A DNA stretch of 25,096 nucleotides from Candidatus Cloacimonadota bacterium (GTDB taxonomy: Bacteria; Cloacimonadota; Cloacimonadia; Cloacimonadales; TCS61): contig JAOZPK010000016.1 in assembly GCA_029932755.1 (NCBI GenBank), forward strand, positions 1-25,096, given 5' to 3'. Positions within the stretch are counted from its first letter, which is position 1, and each line of letters begins with the position of its first letter. Below are positions 7,972 to 16,609 of this stretch, piece by piece. The notes beneath the pieces are model-generated. The model had not been told where the DNA came from. It did not search any database and was given only the letters and a program-made list of their open reading frames with translations. Made by a program: the position numbers and the translations under genes.

Positions 7972-8025
7972 TCATTTCCCATTTTTAGCATTAAATATCT
8001 GTGTTTATTAAATATTAGAGGTTAT

Positions 8026-9588
8026 ATGAAAAAAGTATTTATAGTTTTTATCTTACTATATTCGTTTTCTTTGTTAGCATCCAAGATCGATTGGAATTCA
8101 ACTGAGATATCTTCTCAGAATCATTTTTCCTTTTTAGAAGAAAGATTTAATGATAATGTATACTTCCCTTCAAGAGTGAGACCAACAAATTACACTCAAT
8201 TTAAACTGGCAACATCATCATTATCCAGCTTTAAAAATGCCACAGTAAACTTTTTTTCTAATGAAAATACTCCATCACACTTTCTGCAAATACATACTCC
8301 CATTAAATATAAGGAAAAACCATTTGAACATGCTATACTTCACAATGATTTACCTTTTAATTCATATTTATATTTTAATCTTCTCACAGGAGTTGATTTT
8401 ATTTCTAACATAACCCATGAGAGTAAATACTCATTTGTTTATTATGGAACTAAACTATTTGCAAATATTGATAATATTCTTTTCATCGATGGATATTGGT
8501 GGACAGGACATTTTACTGGTGATGAAGATCTTTTTAGAACTTCCCCAATCTATGATAGTTGGTCACAAAATTCTGATGATAATATTCAAACATCAATAGA
8601 TAATGTTAGCGGTAAGATTGTTTATAGAAAGAGATATGGCTCTCTTTCTGTGGGAAGGGGAACACACATTATTGGTAATAATATTGGCGGCAGTGTGATA
8701 TTGAACGATGCTTGCAATGACTATGGATATTTCAGCGGGAAATTGGATTTTAAAAAATTCTCAATTTCTCTAATGCATGGAACTCTGATTCCCGACAGCA
8801 CAAATGTAAATGATCTGGGTGAACCGGAATACAAAAACTATAATGACAAATATATAGCGGTTAAAAAACTGGATTGGAAACCAAACTCTAAGATTCATTT
8901 TTTCGCTGGAGAAGAAGTGATATACGGTGGGAGAAGCATCGATCCAAGCTATCTTTTACCTCAAACTTTCTTGCGTGCTACCGAGCATAATCTGCGTGAT
9001 AGAGATAATGTCCTTATCTTTTGTGGAATGAATCTCAAACCTTTTCCTCACAATACTTTCTATGTGAATTTTATTCTAGATGAGTTAAGTAAAAGCAAAA
9101 TATTCACTGACTGGTGGGGAAATAAATATGCTATTCAATTGGGAAACTCTTATTTTATTGATCGGAAAAAAGATTCACATATTACAATCGAATTTACTGC
9201 TGTTCGTCCCTGGATGTATACACATAAGATCCTTCATAATAAGTACTCACACGATGGGATAGGACTTGGTTTCCCCGATGGAAGTAATCTAATCCAGATA
9301 GCTGGAGAACTCAATTGTAATCTGTTAAAATGCCTAACTGCTAATATTCATAGTTCTTTTACAAAACAAGGAAGTCTCGGAAATGATTTCAGCATAAATT
9401 ATGAGACCAGACCAGATGACACTGCAAATTGGCTTGAAGGTGAGAAAACTGAAAAGATCGAAATAAAAACAGTATTTAAATGGCAGCCTTTAACTCATCA
9501 TAGAATAATATTTGGTCATTCAGCAACCAGGATTAATGATAATGATCTTGAACAACAATTGAGCATTAGTTACCAGGCAACATATTAA
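8026..9588 (+). CDS. Wzi-like outer-membrane beta-barrel (capsule assembly family, probable)
   Basis: This 520-residue exported protein has a signal peptide (MKKVFIVFILLYSFSLLAS) and then Tyr/Phe-rich alternating strands up to a terminal Tyr, as in outer-membrane barrels. Several stretches resemble the capsule assembly Wzi family: GSLSVGRGTHIIGNNIGGSV, the acidic DACNDYGYF, FFAGEEVIYGGRSIDPSYLL, the repeated use of IEFTAVRPWMYTH, and YSHDGIGLGFPDGSN. Wzi proteins bind surface polysaccharide at the outer membrane. The start is ATG 8026 with AGAGG just upstream. The frame is open 28 codons further back, but that extension would destroy the signal peptide. It is the first gene of a three-gene operon, one base before the glycosyltransferase, which supports a surface-glycan role. 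It could also be an unrelated porin-like barrel. Confidence 0.6.
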   Translation: MKKVFIVFILLYSFSLLASKIDWNSTEISSQNHFSFLEERFNDNVYFPSRVRPTNYTQFKLATSSLSSFKNATVNFFSNENTPSHFLQIHTPIKYKEKPFEHAILHNDLPFNSYLYFNLLTGVDFISNITHESKYSFVYYGTKLFANIDNILFIDGYWWTGHFTGDEDLFRTSPIYDSWSQNSDDNIQTSIDNVSGKIVYRKRYGSLSVGRGTHIIGNNIGGSVILNDACNDYGYFSGKLDFKKFSISLMHGTLIPDSTNVNDLGEPEYKNYNDKYIAVKKLDWKPNSKIHFFAGEEVIYGGRSIDPSYLLPQTFLRATEHNLRDRDNVLIFCGMNLKPFPHNTFYVNFILDELSKSKIFTDWWGNKYAIQLGNSYFIDRKKDSHITIEFTAVRPWMYTHKILHNKYSHDGIGLGFPDGSNLIQIAGELNCNLLKCLTANIHSSFTKQGSLGNDFSINYETRPDDTANWLEGEKTEKIEIKTVFKWQPLTHHRIIFGHSATRINDNDLEQQLSISYQATY

Positions 9589-9589
9589 T

Positions 9590-10621
9590 ATGGATATATT
9601 TGTTTTCCTTTTTTCATTATTTCTCATAATTCTTGGAATGGGAATTTTACGTTCATGGAAAACATCTGAAGTTAAAGAACTGAATTATTCAATAATCATA
9701 GCTTGCCGAAACGAAGAGCAGAATCTCCCAAAGCTATTTAACTCCCTAAAAAAGTTGGGTTATCCAAATGTAAATTTTGAGATTATAATCGTTGATGATG
9801 CCTCGGCCGATAATTCAGCAAACATGGTCAAAGCCTTCTGTGAAGAACTTCCGAATGCTAGATTCTTCCAAATAAATGAGAAAAGTAAAGAATATCTAGG
9901 TAAGAAAGCTGCACTTAAACTTGCAATTGATCAAGCAAAATTTGAAATCCTGCTTTTTACAGATGCCGACTGCTTCCCACAACCGAATTGGATAAGTTCC
10001 TACAATAACTATTTTACAGACAAAACAGGATTTGTTGTCGGAAGCTACGAAGAGATCAATGCTGGCAGCTTTAGAAGATTCTGCAATCAAATATCCTCTG
10101 CAATCTATGCCAGCACGATCGGGTTAGGATTTCCATTTAGTGCGGCTGGTGGAAATATGGCTGTACGAAAAGAAGCATTTAAGCAAGTAGAAGGATATGA
10201 GAAGATCAAACATAATATTGCTGGTGACGACAAACAACTCTTAAATCTTATAAAAAAGACTGACTGGGAAATCAGATACAATCCGGAAGTACTTGTCTCA
10301 ACAGTAACAAACTCTTTAGACTCTCATCATAGAGATAAAAGAAAATACGGTAAATTTGGAATGTCATCTCCCCTATTTCAACTTTTTTCTATTTTAATTT
10401 TTTTATTCTATTTATATCTTCCATATAAAATATTTTTCATGAAAGAGTGGCAAAATTTTCTCAGCTATTTTCTTGGTGCAATCCTATTCTGGTTTGCAAA
10501 TATTGTTAAACATAAATATCAATTTGCACCAATAGATTTAATTTTCATTGTCATTTACCCATACTATTTAATTTATTACTCAATCATGGGATTATTAGGA
10601 AATTGGAAATGGAAAAATTAA
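9590..10621 (+). CDS. GT2-family membrane glycosyltransferase
   Basis: This 343-residue inverting glycosyltransferase has the GT-A fold. An N-terminal membrane helix (about 3-20) precedes the catalytic domain: YSIIIACRNEEQNL (33-46), the nucleotide-binding VDDAS (68-72), the metal-binding DAD (125-127), GGNMAVRKEAF (187-197) and the catalytic-loop GDD (212-214). HRDKRKYG (247-254) takes the place of a QxxRW motif. Three further membrane segments (about 262-280, 288-305, 315-335) anchor the C-terminus. It probably transfers a sugar to a lipid carrier or growing glycan at the inner membrane; donor and acceptor are not readable. ATG 9590 is one base after the Wzi-like stop, and the 3' end overlaps the next gene by 13 bases, so translation is probably coupled. 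Confidence 0.88.
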   Translation: MDIFVFLFSLFLIILGMGILRSWKTSEVKELNYSIIIACRNEEQNLPKLFNSLKKLGYPNVNFEIIIVDDASADNSANMVKAFCEELPNARFFQINEKSKEYLGKKAALKLAIDQAKFEILLFTDADCFPQPNWISSYNNYFTDKTGFVVGSYEEINAGSFRRFCNQISSAIYASTIGLGFPFSAAGGNMAVRKEAFKQVEGYEKIKHNIAGDDKQLLNLIKKTDWEIRYNPEVLVSTVTNSLDSHHRDKRKYGKFGMSSPLFQLFSILIFLFYLYLPYKIFFMKEWQNFLSYFLGAILFWFANIVKHKYQFAPIDLIFIVIYPYYLIYYSIMGLLGNWKWKN

Positions 10622-11487
10622 TTAAAAATCGTTATTTTTATTTTGTAAAGATCATCATAACTTCAATAATTTTGTACTTTATTTTTAGGAAAATCAATTT
10701 CCAGCAACTATATCTCTCATTCAAAGAGCTAAAACTTTCTTCTATATTTTTAATTTTATTTACAGCTGGAATAAAAATATTTATAGAATACCTCAATTGG
10801 GGTTCTTATCTTAAGATCAATCCAAAATACAAACCAAAAAATTCTGAAATATTCAGATCTCACATGATTGGACATGCCTTACGTTTTTTGATTCCTGGTG
10901 GGCATGCAGTTGTAGGAAAAATGTTTTATGTGAATAATGAGAAAAAGTTATCATTCATGTCAGTGGGAGTTGAAAAATTTTTTCAGATTTGGATAAATCT
11001 ATTGTCCGCCGGTTTCGCTGCGGTCTTTTATTTCAGAAGTAAATTTATTTTACCTACTATCTTAGCATTTATTTTTATTATTTTTCTTCCATTTATCATA
11101 TATCTTCTTAAACATCTTGATAGAAAGCAAAATTTAGCCATATATTTTAAACAATATTGGAAGATAATTCCCAGAATTTTTATTATGCAGATTGTGTATA
11201 TGTTTCTCACAATTTTTCAATATTTCATTTTACTTAATAATTTTGTGAGTTTTCATATCTTCTCGGCTATTGTTTCTGTTCCGTTAATATTATTTTCTAA
11301 TCTTATCCCTATCACATATGCCGGTTTGGGATTGCGAGAAAAATTTGCAATTGAAATTCTTTCGAAGTATAATATATCATCGGAAACAGCTATAACAATT
11401 TCTTTAACAGTATTTATTTTTAATGTTCTATTTCCAGCATTGATTGGATTGTATTTTATAATTAGTAGCAAACGCAAAATAAAATAA
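10609..11487 (+). CDS. YbhN/LPG-synthase-type polytopic membrane protein (flippase-like)
   Basis: This protein of about 292 residues is very hydrophobic, with seven or eight predicted membrane segments. It fits the lysylphosphatidylglycerol synthase transmembrane / UPF0104 family: LIPGGHAVVGKMFYVNN, a VGVEKFFQ helix near the middle, and the late NLIPITYAGLGLREKFAIE motif (PxxxxGLGxRE type), followed by a final TM pair and a Lys-rich tail. The catalytic LPG-synthase domain is absent. Members often sit beside or are fused to GT2 enzymes in glycolipid pathways, as here. ATG 10609 is preferred over an in-frame TTG at 10603, because AGGA lies eight bases before it. It overlaps the glycosyltransferase end. 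Lipid or lipid-sugar handling is inferred from family and context; the substrate is unknown. Confidence 0.78.
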   Translation: MEKLIKNRYFYFVKIIITSIILYFIFRKINFQQLYLSFKELKLSSIFLILFTAGIKIFIEYLNWGSYLKINPKYKPKNSEIFRSHMIGHALRFLIPGGHAVVGKMFYVNNEKKLSFMSVGVEKFFQIWINLLSAGFAAVFYFRSKFILPTILAFIFIIFLPFIIYLLKHLDRKQNLAIYFKQYWKIIPRIFIMQIVYMFLTIFQYFILLNNFVSFHIFSAIVSVPLILFSNLIPITYAGLGLREKFAIEILSKYNISSETAITISLTVFIFNVLFPALIGLYFIISSKRKIK

Positions 11488-11496
11488 GATCTAGTA

Positions 11497-12519
11497 TTAT
11501 ACTTTTGTTTCTTCAATTTTGATCTTCACACCTTCAAGACAATTTCTGCAGATTGGTATTTGTTTCCTATCTTCTAGTATCTGATTCCTTACTTTCATTA
11601 TTTTCTTGTTCTTCCAAAGTTGGGTTAATTTTGTGTTCATCACATTTCCTACTTTGAAATCCCCATCTTTATCAAAACAGCAGATCGCAACTTCGCCATC
11701 CCAATTAACAACAGCATTAGTCCAAATACGACGACATTTATTTTTAATTCCAAATTTCAGTTCAAAGTTATCACCATTAATTTTATATCTTCTATATTTT
11801 GGATTAGTTGGAAGATATTTCTCAATATCTTCTTTTGAATATATTTGAACACTTTTTAATTCAAGATTGTCTACTTCAAGTTCTTTGGACAGTTGTTTTA
11901 TTTCTTCAATTTCGTGCTCGTTATGTTTCATTACTAAAAACTGCCAACGTAAAAGCGGATTTGTTTTATTTAATTTCTTCTTAGCTGCTACGATTTTTTT
12001 CACACCTTCTAATACTTTATCTAATTTTCCATTAATTCTATATTTATTATAACTTTCTTGTGTTGTGCCATCCAATGAGACTATCATTGAATCCAGTCCG
12101 GAATTCACAACTTCTTCTGCATCGTAATCAATATTTCCATTTGTAGAAACAAGTGTGAACAATCCTCTATCCGATGCATATTTCACCATTTTAGAAAATT
12201 CTTTGTTCAAATATGGCTCACCCTGGTTCCAAAGTACGACCATGAATGCAGTTTTATAAATATCATCAACTATCTTCTTAAAAACATCAAAATACATATA
12301 ACCTTTTTCTCTTTTGAGAGTTCCATTTCCAGAAGGACAAAGCGGACATTGCAAATTGCAAATATTGGTTGGTTCTATCATTACAACTGGTGGAGATCCC
12401 CAATAAATAGCTCTTTTGGTTAGCAATGAAATATAATAAGAAAGATAAACTTTTATTGTGTTATATAATCGCCTGAATCTGAAACTTTTTTTTAAAAATC
12501 TAATTTTTTCGTTTAACAT
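11497..12519 (-). CDS. Radical SAM/SPASM protein
   Basis: This 340-residue iron-sulfur enzyme has the radical SAM cluster motif IEPTNICNLQCPLCPSGNG, with Cys54, Cys58 and Cys61 (CxxxCxxC), in the first strand of the barrel. GEPYLNKEF follows (the GGEP-equivalent, SAM contact). The C-terminal SPASM-type region has Cys262, Cys280-281 in AICCFDKDG, VGNVMNTKLTQLW, and Cys324/Cys327 in CRNC, consistent with auxiliary clusters. Members modify peptides, sugars or cofactors; nothing here fixes the substrate, and no small precursor-peptide gene is seen nearby. ATG 12519 follows AAGGAAAT. It is convergent with the glycan operon, nine bases away. A role in cell-surface glycan chemistry is possible from proximity only. 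Confidence 0.88.
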   Translation of the reverse strand: MLNEKIRFLKKSFRFRRLYNTIKVYLSYYISLLTKRAIYWGSPPVVMIEPTNICNLQCPLCPSGNGTLKREKGYMYFDVFKKIVDDIYKTAFMVVLWNQGEPYLNKEFSKMVKYASDRGLFTLVSTNGNIDYDAEEVVNSGLDSMIVSLDGTTQESYNKYRINGKLDKVLEGVKKIVAAKKKLNKTNPLLRWQFLVMKHNEHEIEEIKQLSKELEVDNLELKSVQIYSKEDIEKYLPTNPKYRRYKINGDNFELKFGIKNKCRRIWTNAVVNWDGEVAICCFDKDGDFKVGNVMNTKLTQLWKNKKIMKVRNQILEDRKQIPICRNCLEGVKIKIEETKV

Positions 12520-12560
12520 AATTATTTCCTTAAAGGACTTTTCTAAAAGGCGGATTTCAT

Positions 12561-12566
12561 TGTCAA
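12561..12566 (-). promoter_or_regulatory. TTGACA -35-like element for the radical SAM gene
   Basis: TTGACA on the minus strand lies about 42 bases before ATG 12519. No TATAAT is seen 16-18 bases downstream (AGAAAA at 17). Confidence 0.38.
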
Positions 12567-12676
12567 ATGTTTAAATCTCTCAAATGTAAAATTATGATTT
12601 ATTGCCTACCCTTCCTTAAAAGAACAACGTATAAGATTCGTCAGGGTGACGATAAATTTAGTTTTCAGCAAACAAA

Positions 12677-12700
12677 AAACCCCGCATTTCTGCGGGGTTT
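12677..12700 (-). terminator. Rho-independent terminator of the porin gene
   Basis: AAACCCCGCA and TGCGGGGTTT form a perfect 10-bp stem around a four-base loop. On the minus strand it is followed by TTTTTTG. It lies 20 bases after the porin stop. It is the strongest hairpin noticed in the window. Confidence 0.92.
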
Positions 12701-12719
12701 AGTATTTATTCAATTTAGA

Positions 12720-13661
12720 TTAAAATCCGAAACCGAATACAAGATCAAGAGAATCATCATCCATATCTGATTCCATCAAGTACTCAAGTTTGATTCTAAT
12801 ATTATCTTTTGGAGACATGTTAAGTCCGAAGAACATATCATTCTCATCGTTCCAGTTTCCTTCAGCACCAACTTTTGTAGCATAGCCAAAGTAAGGCTTG
12901 ATGTTTCCAACTACTGGAGCATCAAAACCAGGAGCATAATTAAGAATAACATAATAGCCTAAGTCATCTGTATCATCGTTACCATCATCTCTTGTTGCAA
13001 CTTGAAGAGCTAATGCAACCATTTCTGCTGCTGTATAATCAGCACCAAAAGCCCAATCCATTGTACCATCAATATCTACATCTTCACCAGCCACATTATT
13101 AACTTTGTTAAGATCATTCATCTTAAGAGCAAAATTAATATCTGCACCAGCAACATTATATCCAAGTTTTAAACCGGCATTCATTGCACTGTATTCGGTA
13201 CCAGTTTCTGTTCCCCAATAATTATATTCATTTGCTAAATAAACTTGCCAGTTAACTTTTGCAACATCACCTTTAAATTTGAACATCCATTCTGTATTAC
13301 GGATATGGCTTCCCCACCAGTGTCCACGGATGTAGTTAAGGTTAGCAAATCCAGATGGATTAGTAATTCTACCAAAAGGAACTTCATCTTTACCAAAAAG
13401 GAAAGTAACAGGACCAATTGGAATAGTTTTAAAAGCATGTGCTAAGTTAATAGCAACATCATTATAACCATGTCCAGTAGAAAGGTCAAGATGGAAACCA
13501 TAATCTGCTCCCCACCATCCAAGACTCATATAATCTGCTCTAAATCCAGCATCATCTTCTGGAGTTTCAGCTCCCATAAGTGGGAATCTCATCCACGCAT
13601 CGTGTGCAAATAACGTTGATACAAACACTAATACTAACATAAACAATACAATTTTTTTCAT
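12720..13661 (-). CDS. Outer-membrane porin-like beta-barrel
   Basis: This 313-residue secreted protein has a signal peptide (MKKIVLFMLVLVFVSTLFA, cut before HDAWMRF). Alternating strands rich in Trp, Tyr, Gly and Asp follow, up to a C-terminal Phe (LDLVFGFGF), the signature recognised by the BAM outer-membrane insertion machinery. Acidic loops (DDGNDDTDD, NDENDMF, SDMDDDSLD) suggest surface exposure or cation binding. It probably forms a diffusion channel. I do not recognise a named family. ATG 13661 is chosen for AGGGAG seven bases before it; the frame is open nine codons further, but without a ribosome binding site or a suitable signal peptide. A long leader (about 110-145 bases) and a strong terminator suggest an abundant single-gene mRNA. 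Confidence 0.8.
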   Translation of the reverse strand: MKKIVLFMLVLVFVSTLFAHDAWMRFPLMGAETPEDDAGFRADYMSLGWWGADYGFHLDLSTGHGYNDVAINLAHAFKTIPIGPVTFLFGKDEVPFGRITNPSGFANLNYIRGHWWGSHIRNTEWMFKFKGDVAKVNWQVYLANEYNYWGTETGTEYSAMNAGLKLGYNVAGADINFALKMNDLNKVNNVAGEDVDIDGTMDWAFGADYTAAEMVALALQVATRDDGNDDTDDLGYYVILNYAPGFDAPVVGNIKPYFGYATKVGAEGNWNDENDMFFGLNMSPKDNIRIKLEYLMESDMDDDSLDLVFGFGF

Positions 13662-13694
13662 TTTTTTCTCCCTAAATTTTTTTTTCACACATTT

Positions 13695-13712
13695 AGTTAA
13701 ATTTAATTAACT
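13695..13712. repeat. Small inverted repeat in the porin leader
   Basis: AGTTAA (13695-13700) and TTAACT (13707-13712) flank ATTTAA, about 35 bases before the porin ATG. It is AT-only and could arise by chance. The rest of 13662-13938 shows no gene; apart from the promoter element nothing else stands out, and there is no clear terminator for the lipoprotein gene. Confidence 0.3.
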
Positions 13713-13804
13713 TACTTATTTGCGATAGTAACACTCATTTTTAAATTATCACATTCTATTCTCATATTAATGAACATGCCTAAATGAATTTTATTCAAAT
13801 ATTA

Positions 13805-13810
13805 TGTCAA
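13805..13810 (-). promoter_or_regulatory. TTGACA -35-like element for the porin
   Basis: TTGACA on the minus strand lies about 145 bases before ATG 13661. TAAAAT follows after 11 bases and TCATTT after 17, so no standard -10 box is at the usual spacing. Confidence 0.35.
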
Positions 13811-13938
13811 GAGATTTTATGTTTTATATCTTATCTAATTGTATAATAACAAGTTAATCGTTATCGCACAATATTCCGTTAAAACGTTTAAGTATCCCTA
13901 TATGTCTATTTATCAACACGTTATCTATTGCTACGATT

Positions 13939-15246
13939 TTAATCTTTATTAATATTTCTTACAATTGGCAGGAAGATAATCTCAAGTGGCTTAGTCATCA
14001 TATTCCCGCTAGTATCTTTTGCCTGTATTGTAAACTTATATGATGAATAGTTATTTAACCTATGCTGAGAGCTAAAAATGTAATGCTTTGAGTTCTTACT
14101 AAGGACAATAATATTTTCAATATTTCCGGTTTCAACTTCTATTAATTCTGTTTCAACATCATCTTCCATTATGATCTCAGAGAATACTACTGAAATCTTG
14201 GGTAAGAAAGAATTAACGGAAGAGCCTGTACGTGGGTTTGATGAAATAATTACCGGAGGAATTGTATCCTGTAACACAGTTCCATCAAATAAAAGTAAAC
14301 CTTCTGAAGTCAGGTTATTTTTTGCATCTAAAATATCAAAAATGTTAATTTTATATTTAAGTGTATCTAATTCTGAGGTAAGAAGGGCCAATTCATCCTT
14401 GAAAAGATATTGAGCTTTTATGAATACTTTTGATTCCAATGAATCAGCTGTTCTTATAGATACTTGGGAAAATGAACTAATTGGTTCGGAGAATGTAACA
14501 TTGATACTATTATTAGAAATCACACTTGTAGATTTTAATTGTGGTTTTATCGTATCTGCATAGGCAAGATAAATATTCATTGTTGTTGAATTAACAGGAT
14601 CAATTGAATTTTGGAAATACGGTTCACTTTCGCTATCATATTTTTTATTTATATTTTTATCAATATATGCACGAATAATATGTTCTACATTATTCAGGTC
14701 TTCAATTGAGTATGTCTCTCCTAAAGCTTCCTGAGAGAATATTTCAATTGAATCTGCTGTTAAGATCGTCATCTGTATAGGTTTGTATTTATCTTCAGCT
14801 TCTTCAAATAAGAAGCTTCCGGAAATACGATTTGCATTCAGCTTCCCACTTGCAAAAATATATGAACTGCTTGTATTAAGAAAATTGCCATGTTCACCTT
14901 TAATCTTCTCAGAGAAATTGAAGTAGTAGTTTGTATTTTTTTCTAATTCTTCTAAAATTTTTATCGTTAAAATGTTTCCATCCCAACTATATTTCTTTTT
15001 CAAAATCGGAGGATATATATAAATTTCAGATAGAATTGTATTCCGTTCAATAGGTTTAGAGAAAATGACTTCGATATCTGAATCTGTGATGTCGCTATAT
15101 TCATCGGGAATCACTGAAACAATTTCCGGTTGGATCGTGTCTTTTTTCCCACCTGTTGGATTCTTTTTATGACCACATGAAATTAACCCCGTTGTGATCA
15201 ATAAAATCAAAATACATTTAATTATATATTTCGTAATCTTATTCAT
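13939..15246 (-). CDS. Ig-like (SbsA/Big_5-type) lipoprotein
   Basis: This is an exported lipoprotein of about 435 residues. The signal peptide ends in a lipobox (GLIS-Cys24). Next comes the linker HKKNPTGGKKDTIQPEIVSV, the PTGGxKDxxxP pattern seen in FCB-group Ig-like lipoproteins. At least three Ig-like repeats carry the D-x-xxP-x-VxSxxP...I-x-VxFSxPI pattern: TIQPEIVSVIPDE...VIFSKPIE, TIKPQLKSTSV...VTFSEPIS, and TIPPVIISSNPRTG...VVFSEII. They probably fold as stacked beta-sandwiches in the periplasm or at the surface. The start is placed at ATG 15246, which gives a proper signal peptide and an 8-base overlap with the hydrolase stop; the frame extends to 15270, but that longer N-terminus fits a signal peptide less well. 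The function is unknown; a structural or adhesive role is inferred only from the fold. Confidence 0.75.
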   Translation of the reverse strand: MNKITKYIIKCILILLITTGLISCGHKKNPTGGKKDTIQPEIVSVIPDEYSDITDSDIEVIFSKPIERNTILSEIYIYPPILKKKYSWDGNILTIKILEELEKNTNYYFNFSEKIKGEHGNFLNTSSSYIFASGKLNANRISGSFLFEEAEDKYKPIQMTILTADSIEIFSQEALGETYSIEDLNNVEHIIRAYIDKNINKKYDSESEPYFQNSIDPVNSTTMNIYLAYADTIKPQLKSTSVISNNSINVTFSEPISSFSQVSIRTADSLESKVFIKAQYLFKDELALLTSELDTLKYKINIFDILDAKNNLTSEGLLLFDGTVLQDTIPPVIISSNPRTGSSVNSFLPKISVVFSEIIMEDDVETELIEVETGNIENIIVLSKNSKHYIFSSQHRLNNYSSYKFTIQAKDTSGNMMTKPLEIIFLPIVRNINKD

Positions 15247-15961
15247 TAATAATATGTTTAAATTTTCCATTTTTTAGGAAAAATACAGTTTGCTTAATAA
15301 CTTCATTATTATATTTGATAGTTAGATGTGTGCTCGGTACTACCATAAAATCTTTCATTTCAGTAAGTTTTGTATTATCAACAGCAACTCTGCCGTCATC
15401 TTCACCCGGTATTATCCTAGAAAAATATGGATTAGAGCTTTTATTACCTGTTATAATTCCTACTTCCGGAACTATGGGTTTGAGTTCTGTTAAAATTTTG
15501 GAACTCGTAGCTAGCTCCTGCCCCACGTCTCCAACGATAAGTTTAAAAAATTTACTTTCCTGAAAATGATCGGCAACTTCTGATCCATGGTTGGGAGGAC
15601 TCAACATAACAATGCGGCTTCCTACCGGTATATTGTGCTCCTGAAGATAATATCTTACAATTAAACCACCCATCGAATGTGTAACAAAATGGATCTTATC
15701 AAATCCAATTTTCTTATATTTCTCTACAATTCCCGATAATTCCTTATCAGCTAAGGATTCAATTGTCCCTCCAGATGATGAATAGCCAATGTTCTTAGTG
15801 ATATATCCTTCATCTTTTAGAGCACTCTCCAATTTTAACATAGAAAGTTTAACATCACCAAGTCCATGCAATAAGATCACACTTTCGTTAATGGATTCTG
15901 CATTTAATTTCAGTGAAAAAATATACAAAGTGAGAAAGATAGTAGTAATTAATTTACGCAC
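15239..15961 (-). CDS. Secreted alpha/beta-hydrolase, lipase/PGAP1-like
   Basis: This 240-residue protein has an N-terminal signal sequence (MRKLITTIFLTLYIFSLKLN). The alpha/beta-hydrolase fold follows: the oxyanion HGLGD at 32-36, the nucleophile elbow THSMGG with Ser96, acidic Asp188/189 in GEDDGRV, and His212 in STHLTI. This gives a complete Ser-Asp-His triad. SPPNHGSEVAD after the elbow is typical of lipase or PGAP1-like esterases. It probably cleaves a lipid or ester in the periplasm. The start codon is GTG 15961, whose G is the last base of the recR TAG stop (TAGTG). The 3' end overlaps the lipoprotein gene by eight bases, so recR, hydrolase and lipoprotein look translationally coupled. 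The natural substrate is not readable. Confidence 0.82.
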   Translation of the reverse strand: MRKLITTIFLTLYIFSLKLNAESINESVILLHGLGDVKLSMLKLESALKDEGYITKNIGYSSSGGTIESLADKELSGIVEKYKKIGFDKIHFVTHSMGGLIVRYYLQEHNIPVGSRIVMLSPPNHGSEVADHFQESKFFKLIVGDVGQELATSSKILTELKPIVPEVGIITGNKSSNPYFSRIIPGEDDGRVAVDNTKLTEMKDFMVVPSTHLTIKYNNEVIKQTVFFLKNGKFKHIINE

Positions 15962-16560
15962 TATTCTGATACCGAATATCTTCTTTTAAATGCGTTACTT
16001 AAAGTGAGCGAGCTTGTATACTCAATGTCCCCACCAAATGGAAGACCTGTAGAGAGGCGTGTGATTTTAATATCTTTATCTTCAAATTGAGACGCTAAAA
16101 AGTTTATTGTGCTCTCACCTTCTGCAGAAGGATTTAGTGCTAAAATTATTTCATCAACATTATCAGAATTAATTATCTTTTCTAATTTTGGAAAATTGAT
16201 CTCATCTGGTCCAATTCCATCGAGTGGAGATAGCAATTCGTTCAAAACAAAATATCTACCTTTAAATTCATGAAGATTCTCGATCAAATAGGCATCTTGA
16301 GTATTCTCTACAACACAGAGTACATTGGTTATTCTTGTTGTATCTTCGCAAAATCTGCAAGGATCTTTTTCCGAGAGCATGTTACAAATTGAACAATTCT
16401 TATAACTCTGTACCGCATCTTTTATAGATTCAGCTAAATTTATTGCATCTGCCTTTTCTTTGCTAATTAGATAAATTGCCAATCGCTGTGCTGTTTTAGA
16501 GCCAATTCCGGGAAGTTTTATTAAATTATTAACAAGATCTTCTAAAAAACCATTAAACAT
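15961..16560 (-). CDS. recR: Recombination mediator RecR
   Basis: RecR works with RecO (and RecF) to load RecA on gapped DNA during repair. The 199-residue length is typical. The N-terminal helix-hairpin-helix is LIKLPGIGSKTAQRLAIYLI (about 13-32). The zinc-binding Cys4 motif is Cys56, Cys59, Cys68 and Cys71. The Toprim domain follows (CVVENTQDAYLIE, then ALNPSAEGE near the middle) and the conserved tail TRLSTGLPFGGDIEYTSSLTL. ATG 16560 follows AAAGGTG. It is about 50 bases after ybaB, the usual bacterial pairing, although dnaX, which often precedes them, is absent here and rsmI takes that place. Confidence 0.96.
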   Translation of the reverse strand: MFNGFLEDLVNNLIKLPGIGSKTAQRLAIYLISKEKADAINLAESIKDAVQSYKNCSICNMLSEKDPCRFCEDTTRITNVLCVVENTQDAYLIENLHEFKGRYFVLNELLSPLDGIGPDEINFPKLEKIINSDNVDEIILALNPSAEGESTINFLASQFEDKDIKITRLSTGLPFGGDIEYTSSLTLSNAFKRRYSVSE

Positions 16561-16609
16561 TATATTTCACCTTTAATCATGGAAATCATCCCAATTTTCA
16601 AAATAAATA

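Noticed and set aside
7942..8025. A longer N-terminus for the Wzi-like protein
   Set aside because: The extension overlaps the -35-like element and the inverted repeat, would bury the signal peptide, and has no ribosome binding site, while ATG 8026 follows AGAGG.
12567..12770. A 67-codon plus-strand frame between the radical SAM and porin genes
   Set aside because: It runs through the porin terminator hairpin and into the porin 3' end and shows no recognisable protein pattern.
13235..13445. Two open frames of about 67 codons within the porin gene
   Set aside because: They are frame shadows of the porin on both strands, with low-complexity translations.
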